From assembly GCF_028767025.1 (NCBI RefSeq), contig NZ_JAJQXX010000007.1:62001-126000 (forward strand): a stretch of 64,000 nucleotides of DNA. The letters are read 5' to 3'. The notes beneath the pieces were generated by a model. The model worked only from the letters and a program-made list of their open reading frames with translations, did not search any database and was not told the origin of the DNA. Below are positions 58,838 through 64,000 of the stretch, piece by piece. The translations under genes were made by a program, and so were the position numbers. Each line of letters opens with the position of its first letter. Position 1 is the stretch's first letter. The stretch comes from Blautia sp. XA-2221. GTDB taxonomy: Bacteria > Bacillota > Clostridia > Lachnospirales > Lachnospiraceae.

Positions 58838-60280
58838 ATGGACAAAAAAATCAGAATGAGCAGGAAAACGCTTAAGATCATTCTTGCCATATGCCTGACT
58901 GCGGCAGTTGCCATTACAGCAGGATTTTTTATATACATATATATTGTTGACAAAAATACTCTGGGCCGGGAAATCCGGATTTATCAGCAGGAGGTTTCCG
59001 GACTGACTGTAGATGAGGCACAGAAAAAGATTATGGATGCTTTTGCCGACAGAGAGCTGACTTTTTATGAAGATGGAAAAGAGGTTTACCGCGTACCTAT
59101 GAGGGAACTGGGTTATTCTCTGGACGAAAATGTTCTGAATGCTCAGCTGACAGCCATTAAACAGGAAAGAGATGCGGAAAGACAGATTATAGCGCATCCT
59201 GTGAACTTCCGTATCGGATATCAGATACAGAAAGATCAGGAAAAGGAAAAAACAGCGCTTTCTGCTTCTCATTTTAATAATAAAGAGAGGACAGCTTCTG
59301 TCAGCGCGTCAATTGTCTACGAAGAACAGCAAAAGCAATTTGTTATGGTAAAGGACGTGCAGGGAGATCAGATTGATGAAAGTCGTCTTATAAGCCATGT
59401 AGATCAGGTCCTTGATACCACTTTCCCGGAAGATCTTCTGGGCAGTGAGATTAAAATAGAAATGGGACCCTCTGTTTATGTTCAGCCGGAAACAGTAGTG
59501 TCAGATGAACTGCAGAAAAAGCTGGATTCCCTGAACGGTCAGCTAAAAAAATATCGCAGCACTACAGTTACTTATACCTTTGGCCCGGCAACAGAGGTTC
59601 TGGATTCCGCTACGATCAGTTCCTGGATCAGAATAGAAGGAGAAAAGATCAGTATTGATGAGGAGGCGGCAAAAGCCTGGGTACAGCAGCTGGCAGCAGA
59701 TTACGATACCATTTATGTGCCCCGTACCTTCCGGACTTCTTACGGAAATGACATTACAGTATCAGGAAATGAGTATGGTTTTCGCATTGACCAGGAGGCA
59801 GAGCTGAAACAGCTTCTGGAAGACCTGAAAACAGGAACCGCTATTTCCAGAGAACCGGTTTACAGCATCCGGGGACTTCAGAGAAACGGAAGGGATGATC
59901 TTGCAGGAAGTTACATAGAAGTCAGTCTGGATAATCAGCACCTGTGGCTTTATAAGGACGGAACTCTGGTAACAGAGACAGATATTGTCAGCGGAGCTCC
60001 TACACCGGAGCGGGAAACATATCGTGGAGCCTGGCCTATTCCTTATAAGGCAAGTCCCTTTAACCTGACCAGTGATGTATATGGATATGATGTAAAAGTA
60101 AATTACTGGATGCCTTTTGTTTACGGACAGGGGCTTCATGATGCCCCCTGGCAGTCTTCTTTCGGCGGCAACAGGTATAAAACCGGGGCGGGAAGCCACG
60201 GGTGCGTAAACCTTCCTACAGATCAGGCTGCGTTGATCTACAATACAATTGAAAGCGGATATCCGATCATTCTGTATTAA
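58838..60280 (+). CDS. L,D-transpeptidase (YkuD) with peptidoglycan-binding domains
   Basis: 480 residues. N-terminal membrane anchor (about 13-36), then an extracytoplasmic region of VanW-type peptidoglycan-binding repeats (about 40-350), then the YkuD catalytic domain (about 365-480) beginning IEVSLDNQHLWLYKDGTL. The active site SHGCVNLP has H454 and C456. It forms 3-3 cross-links or attaches molecules to peptidoglycan. AGATGTAGAGGAACAGAATT precedes the ATG (weak AGAGGA). A terminator follows at 60325. Confidence 0.92.
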   Translation: MDKKIRMSRKTLKIILAICLTAAVAITAGFFIYIYIVDKNTLGREIRIYQQEVSGLTVDEAQKKIMDAFADRELTFYEDGKEVYRVPMRELGYSLDENVLNAQLTAIKQERDAERQIIAHPVNFRIGYQIQKDQEKEKTALSASHFNNKERTASVSASIVYEEQQKQFVMVKDVQGDQIDESRLISHVDQVLDTTFPEDLLGSEIKIEMGPSVYVQPETVVSDELQKKLDSLNGQLKKYRSTTVTYTFGPATEVLDSATISSWIRIEGEKISIDEEAAKAWVQQLAADYDTIYVPRTFRTSYGNDITVSGNEYGFRIDQEAELKQLLEDLKTGTAISREPVYSIRGLQRNGRDDLAGSYIEVSLDNQHLWLYKDGTLVTETDIVSGAPTPERETYRGAWPIPYKASPFNLTSDVYGYDVKVNYWMPFVYGQGLHDAPWQSSFGGNRYKTGAGSHGCVNLPTDQAALIYNTIESGYPIILY

Positions 60281-60324
60281 TTAACATGAAAAAATAATTT
60301 GTGGAGCTTGTCTTCAGACAAAAG

Positions 60325-60360
60325 TCCCCCTGGATTCATTGTGGATTCGGGGGATTTTTT
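60325..60360 (+). terminator. Terminator after the L,D-transpeptidase gene
   Basis: Arms TCCCCC (60325-60330) and GGGGGA (60349-60354), T6 tail. The first operator copy begins at its last T. Confidence 0.85.
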
Positions 60361-60437
60361 GACAATAAAAGTTGTCATTTTTGTATTGACAAATAAAGTT
60401 GTCAATAGTATCATGAGGATGACAAGAAAAGTTGTCA
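60360..60437 (+). promoter_or_regulatory. Promoter with three near-identical inverted-repeat operators
   Basis: Three 18-base sites, each TGACAA-N6-TTGTCA: 60360-60377, 60387-60404 and 60420-60437. The promoter TTGACA (60386-60391), 17-base spacer, TATCAT (60409-60414) is embedded: site 2 covers the -35 and spacer, and site 3 covers the start region. This is a typical layout for strong autorepression by the XRE-type protein encoded directly downstream. Confidence 0.85.
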
Positions 60438-60503
60438 AACCACTCCGCGGAAAATAGAAATAACTGGAGGATTTACCATAAACAGCAGACAGGAGATGAT
60501 AAT

Positions 60504-60713
60504 GTGCCGTTATATAATAATCTGAAAGAACATCGTACAGCTTTGGGGATCAATCAGACAGAGCTTGGGAAACTGGCAGGAGTTTCCAGGCAGACAATAA
60601 GTCTGATCGAGAGAGGGGATTACTCTCCCTCTGTAACCCTTGCTCTTAAACTGGCCCGAATATGCCAGGTGACAGTAGAGGATATTTTCAGTTACGAGGA
60701 GGATGAATTATGA
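60504..60713 (+). CDS. XRE family transcriptional regulator
   Basis: 69-residue stand-alone Cro/CI-type helix-turn-helix protein: LKEHRTALGINQTELGKLAG, then VSRQTISLIERGDYSPSVTLAL. A GTG start at 60504 with AGGAGATGATAA fits the usual 65-70-residue size; an ATG at 60432 would lie inside operator 3. It overlaps the DUF3169 gene by 4 bases. It probably binds the three TGACAA-N6-TTGTCA sites upstream. Confidence 0.88.
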   Translation: MPLYNNLKEHRTALGINQTELGKLAGVSRQTISLIERGDYSPSVTLALKLARICQVTVEDIFSYEEDEL

Positions 60714-61504
60714 AGACAAGAAGAAAGAGGAACACAAAAGTAAAATATACCTTAAAAATGCTGATGTGGATGCTGGTTGGCACTGCCGGAGGAGCTATGT
60801 TTGCTGTTTTGGGTATGCGGACAGAAGCTATTGGACAGTTTTTTGGGGGGATAGTGACCGGAATACAGAAAATCATGATTCTTCTGGTGATCCTGATTAC
60901 CGCTGTTGGAATCATTGGAGGAGAGTTTTTTCTGAAAAAAATGAAGCAGCTCACAGAGAAGCTTGTAAGTGCAGAAGACGAGGAATATGATTTTTTGCAG
61001 TATGAGGAAGAAAAGGCAGGAGCCTGGGGAATGAATATCAGCACACTTACTCAGGGATTGTCAATATTAATTATTTCAGCAGGATATTCCGGCGAATATC
61101 TGTCAGGCTCTTATAAGACAGGTTTTTATTATATGATATCTCTGGTTATTTTTCTTGTGTGCTTTGTTTATGAAGGAATCTGGCAGATGCGTTATGTAAA
61201 AGTAATTCAGGATTCCCGACCGGAATTTGCAGATGCGGATCCCTCATCCATGGGATTCCATAAAGAATGGCTGAAGCGCTGCGATGAGGCGGAAAAAGAA
61301 GTAATCTATCAGAGCAGCTATCATACTTATATGATGTTGGCAAGGCTTATGCCGCTGCTCCTGGTGATCACCATGCTGGCTAATCTTCTGTATGATACAG
61401 GCATTCTGGCAGTGATTGTAGTTGTATTACTGTGGAGCTTTTCTACATTATACTATACAAATTCCTGTGTGACTATGCGCAAAAAAAGAGCAAAGAGGTT
61501 CTGA
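60710..61504 (+). CDS. DUF3169 family membrane protein
   Basis: 264 residues, about six hydrophobic spans (first near 17-37, second near 52-72, two around 108-152, two near the C terminus) and a charged central loop. The PSSMGFHKEWLKRCDEAEKEVIYQS segment is typical of DUF3169. Function is unknown; such proteins are commonly paired with a small XRE regulator, as here, with a 4-base overlap. The two-gene arrangement suggests a regulator/membrane effector unit. Confidence 0.82.
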   Translation: MKTRRKRNTKVKYTLKMLMWMLVGTAGGAMFAVLGMRTEAIGQFFGGIVTGIQKIMILLVILITAVGIIGGEFFLKKMKQLTEKLVSAEDEEYDFLQYEEEKAGAWGMNISTLTQGLSILIISAGYSGEYLSGSYKTGFYYMISLVIFLVCFVYEGIWQMRYVKVIQDSRPEFADADPSSMGFHKEWLKRCDEAEKEVIYQSSYHTYMMLARLMPLLLVITMLANLLYDTGILAVIVVVLLWSFSTLYYTNSCVTMRKKRAKRF

Positions 61505-61556
61505 ATGTCCTTTTGCTGTAGTAATAAATCCCGTCCATAAAAAACAACAGTTATTG

Positions 61557-61600
61557 AGGATATATTCCCAGAAGCAGGGGGTATATCCTTTTTGTGAAAT
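61557..61600 (+). terminator. Terminator after the DUF3169 gene
   Basis: Arms AGGATATA and TATATCCT around 61558-61590, then TTTTTG. Confidence 0.75.
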
Positions 61601-61622
61601 CTCAATACATCTGCTAGAAAAA

Positions 61623-61651
61623 TTGACTTTTTACACGCAAAATAATATAAT
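61623..61651 (+). promoter_or_regulatory. Promoter of the cbiD-cbiF-cbiG operon
   Basis: TTGACT (61623-61628), 17-base spacer, TATAAT (61646-61651): near consensus. The start would lie about 20 bases before cbiD, too close for a cobalamin riboswitch. Confidence 0.8.
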
Positions 61652-61677
61652 AAAAGGCGTTAATAAGGAGGGAATTT

Positions 61678-62850
61678 ATGGCTCATAAAACCGGTCTGGA
61701 AGATTATTATATCACAAAAAATAATAAAAAACTCCGCTTTGGCTATACCACGGGTTCCTGCGCGGCGGCAGCAGCAAAAGGTGCGGCAGAAATCCTCCTT
61801 GGAGGGAAAATGCTCCATGAGATCAGCCTTATGACACCCAAGGGAATTCTTCTGAATCTGGAGCTTCTTGATATTCAGAAAGAAGAAAACGCAGTTACCT
61901 GCGCTGTGCGAAAGGATGCCGGAGATGATCCGGATACCACAAACGGGATTCTGATATATGCCACAGTGGAAAAACTCTCCGGTGAAGCCATGGAACCCCG
62001 GATTGTTATTGATGGAGGAATCGGTGTTGGCAGAGTGACAAAACCAGGACTGAAACAGGCGGTAGGCGAGGCTGCGATCAATCCGGTTCCAAAAGCCATG
62101 ATCCTCAGATCTGCGCAGGAGGCCGCAGACAGATTTGATTATGAAGGCAGACTGAAAATTACAATCTCCGTACCTGAGGGAGAGAAAATTGCCGGTAAAA
62201 CTTTTAATCCCAGACTTGGGATCAAGGGCGGTATTTCTATTCTGGGAACTACAGGAATTGTGGAACCTATGAGTGAGAAGGCGCTGATCGACAGCATCCG
62301 GATAGAAATGAGCCAACACGCAGCAATGGGCGAAGAGTATATTCTTGCAACTCCCGGAAATTACGGTGCGGATTTTTTAAGGGAGCATATGACGCTTCCT
62401 TTTGAGAAAAATATTAAATGCAGCAATTATGTAGGGGAAACCATTGATATGGCTGTGGATATGGGAGTTAAGGGGATTCTTTTTATTTCCCATATCGGCA
62501 AGTTTGTAAAGGTTGCAGCAGGGATTATGAACACTCATTCTCACAGTGCGGACGGGAGAATGGAAGTTCTTTCAGCAGGGGCCATCCGCGCGGGGGCTGA
62601 CCTTGACTGCGCAAAAGAGATTCTGAACTGCAATACCACAGACGAGGCGCTTGCTGTTCTGGACAGGTATGGGATTCTGAAAGAAACCATGAAAGAGATC
62701 ACGGATCGTATCCAGTTTTATCTGGATCACCGTTCCTATGACCAGATCCTTCTGGGTGCTGTGATTTTTTCCAGTGAATACGGATATCTGGGGCAGACAG
62801 AACATGCGGCAGAATTAATTAAAAAAATATCCAAAGGAGAAAACAGATGA
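61678..62850 (+). CDS. cbiD: Cobalt-precorrin-5B (C1)-methyltransferase CbiD
   Basis: 390 residues; anaerobic cobalamin pathway enzyme that methylates C1 after loss of the two-carbon fragment. Motifs: RFGYTTGSCAAAAAKGAAEI near the N terminus, GDDPDTTNGI, GGIGVGRVTKPGLK, ILGTTGIVEPMSEKAL and HIGKFVKVAAGIMNTHS. AAGGAGGGAATTT precedes the ATG. The end overlaps cbiF by 4 bases. Confidence 0.96.
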   Translation: MAHKTGLEDYYITKNNKKLRFGYTTGSCAAAAAKGAAEILLGGKMLHEISLMTPKGILLNLELLDIQKEENAVTCAVRKDAGDDPDTTNGILIYATVEKLSGEAMEPRIVIDGGIGVGRVTKPGLKQAVGEAAINPVPKAMILRSAQEAADRFDYEGRLKITISVPEGEKIAGKTFNPRLGIKGGISILGTTGIVEPMSEKALIDSIRIEMSQHAAMGEEYILATPGNYGADFLREHMTLPFEKNIKCSNYVGETIDMAVDMGVKGILFISHIGKFVKVAAGIMNTHSHSADGRMEVLSAGAIRAGADLDCAKEILNCNTTDEALAVLDRYGILKETMKEITDRIQFYLDHRSYDQILLGAVIFSSEYGYLGQTEHAAELIKKISKGENR

Positions 62851-63605
62851 TACATTTTGTAGGAGCAGGACCGGGAGCACCGGACCTTATTACAGTAAGA
62901 GGAAAACAGTATCTGGAGGAGGCTGACGTGATCATTTATGCAGGATCTCTGGTAAATCCCCAGCTTCTGGAATACAGTAAAGATGTATGTACGATTTACA
63001 ACAGCGCAAAAATGACGCTGGAAGAAGTAATTTCTGTTATGGAAAAGGCGGAAAAAGAAGGAAAGACAACGGTTCGTCTTCATACAGGAGATCCCTGCAT
63101 TTACGGAGCGATCCGGGAGCAGATGGATATTCTGGATGAAAAAGGAATCGCCTATGATTCCTGTCCGGGTGTCAGCTCCTTCTGTGGAGCGGCCAGCGCT
63201 CTGAATCTGGAATATACACTTCCGGATATTTCTCAGAGTGTGATCATTACAAGAATGGAAGGCAGAACGCCGGTTCCGTCCAAAGAGAGTATTCAGTCCT
63301 TTGCGGCACATCAGGCATCTATGGTGATTTTTTTAAGTACAGGTATGCTGGAAGAGCTTTCAAGAAGACTGATCGAGGGCGGCTACAGAGAAGATACTCC
63401 GGCAGCTATTGTATACAAGGCAACCTGGCCGGACGAAAAGAAATTTATCTGTACGGTAGGAACTCTGGCAAAAACAGCAGCGGATAACAATATTACAAAA
63501 ACAGCGCTGATGATCATTGGGGATGCGGTAAATGCAGCTCATTATGACCGCTCCAAATTATATGACCCATCGTTTACAACAGAATTCAGAAAAGCCACAA
63601 AATAA
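62847..63605 (+). CDS. cbiF: Cobalt-precorrin-4 (C11)-methyltransferase CbiF
   Basis: 252 residues, tetrapyrrole methylase fold. It starts MIHFVGAGPGAPDLITVRG, with YAGSLVNPQLL, RLHTGDPCIYGAIREQMD (SAM site) and CPGVSSFCGAASAL typical of CbiF/CobM. It overlaps cbiD by 4 bases and is followed by cbiG after 13 bases. Confidence 0.95.
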   Translation: MIHFVGAGPGAPDLITVRGKQYLEEADVIIYAGSLVNPQLLEYSKDVCTIYNSAKMTLEEVISVMEKAEKEGKTTVRLHTGDPCIYGAIREQMDILDEKGIAYDSCPGVSSFCGAASALNLEYTLPDISQSVIITRMEGRTPVPSKESIQSFAAHQASMVIFLSTGMLEELSRRLIEGGYREDTPAAIVYKATWPDEKKFICTVGTLAKTAADNNITKTALMIIGDAVNAAHYDRSKLYDPSFTTEFRKATK

Positions 63606-63618
63606 AACGGAGAAAAAC

Positions 63619-64000
63619 ATGAAGCTTTCCATAATCTGCTTCAGTCTTACCGGACTGGAAACAGCCAGCCGGCTGAAAACAGAGCTTGAGAAACAGGGAC
63701 ACAGGGTTTTACTTGCGTCAAAAAGTAAATATTTAAAGGATTCCATTAAGGAACCGGTATCAAAATGGACGGAAAGCCGTTTTTCTTCTGATGACGGGAT
63801 CCTGTTTGTGGGAGCCTGCGGGATTGCTGTGCGCAGTATTGCACCGTATGTGGCATCCAAAAAATCAGACCCGGCGGTGCTTGTGATCGACGAGTGCGGA
63901 AAGTTTGTGATTTCTCTTTTGTCCGGGCACCTTGGCGGGGCCAATGAACTTGCCCTTACCGCATCGGAGATTTTGAAAGCCCAGGCGGTTGTGACAACTG
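63619..64000 (+). CDS. cbiG: Cobalt-precorrin 5A hydrolase CbiG, 3'-truncated by window
   Basis: N-terminal 127 residues of CbiG read from ATG 63619 to the window end: it starts MKLSIICFSLTGLETASRL and contains ILFVGACGIAVRSIAPYVA and FVISLLSGHLGGANELAL, which are family hallmarks. CbiG opens the lactone and removes the two-carbon unit as acetaldehyde in the anaerobic pathway. A weak GGAGAAAAAC site precedes the start. The reading frame is open to base 64000. Confidence 0.93.
   Translation, partial: MKLSIICFSLTGLETASRLKTELEKQGHRVLLASKSKYLKDSIKEPVSKWTESRFSSDDGILFVGACGIAVRSIAPYVASKKSDPAVLVIDECGKFVISLLSGHLGGANELALTASEILKAQAVVTT

Noticed and set aside
1-64000. tRNA, rRNA, CRISPR arrays, IS elements, prophage, replication origin
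   Set aside because: None of their signatures (T-loop GGTTCRANTCC in context, regularly spaced repeats, transposase or integrase motifs, DnaA boxes in clusters) was found by reading; an automated scan would still be worthwhile.

Overview
The window reads as chromosome of an anaerobic, low-to-mid GC Firmicute of the Lachnospiraceae/Clostridia type, probably a gut organism. Supporting signs are strong AGGAGG ribosome binding sites, [FeFe]-hydrogenase maturases (HydE, HydG), several radical-SAM and 4Fe-4S proteins, a GH112 galacto-N-biose/lacto-N-biose phosphorylase that uses mucin or milk glycans, and selenium-dependent molybdenum hydroxylase genes. No tRNA, rRNA, CRISPR array, prophage or intact IS element was seen. 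The species call is inference.

Layout. 1-2.1 kb: end of a cobalamin nucleotide-loop operon (cobU, cobS, a short second cobU-like gene, cobC). 2.4-28.8 kb: a large purine/uric-acid catabolism island matching in content the Escherichia coli yge/ygf/yqe/xdh cluster. It holds ssnA, ygfK, a fused xdhD-type hydroxylase, a poly-ferredoxin, xdhABC, yqeB, a yqeC-ygfJ fusion, two bacterial microcompartment (BMC) shell genes, then on the minus strand ygeX-ygeY-ygeW-carbamate kinase, and after a DUF1015 gene, a transporter/kinase pair and a YheO-type regulator, the hydantoinase hyuA. 28.9-31.5 kb: cysteine desulfidase plus DAACS transporter. 31.9-34.6 kb: TM1266-like regulator, hydE, hydG. 34.7-37.9 kb: lipoprotein, luxS, trpS, cyclophilin lipoprotein. 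37.9-39.7 kb: an AT-rich island with a structured RNA remnant resembling a group II intron 5' end and two orphan immunity-type genes. 39.7-46.3 kb: TPP riboswitch and a thiamine operon (thiS-F-G-H-tenI-E-D-C). 46.3-52.9 kb: mnmM-like methyltransferase, M42 peptidase, coaBC-ECF transporter-coaX, rluA-type synthase, AraC regulator. 53-57.7 kb: GH112 phosphorylase, LysR regulator, Na+/alanine symporter. 57.8-61.5 kb: MBL-fold protein, L,D-transpeptidase, an XRE regulator/DUF3169 pair behind three operator copies. 61.7-64 kb: cbiD-cbiF-cbiG, cut by the window end.

How it works together. The central island can be read as a pathway: molybdenum hydroxylases and YgfK act on the purine ring with ferredoxin-type carriers; SsnA and HyuA (amidohydrolases) and YgeY (M20 hydrolase) open and trim rings and amides; YgeW (carbamoyltransferase) with carbamate kinase recovers ATP from a carbamoyl group; YgeX turns 2,3-diaminopropionate into pyruvate and ammonia. 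YqeB and YqeC-YgfJ mature the selenium/molybdenum cofactor. The two BMC hexamer-type genes directly after the maturation genes suggest that part of this pathway is encapsulated or scaffolded. This is the most interesting element here. No BMC vertex (pentamer) gene and no recognisable purine permease lie in the window.
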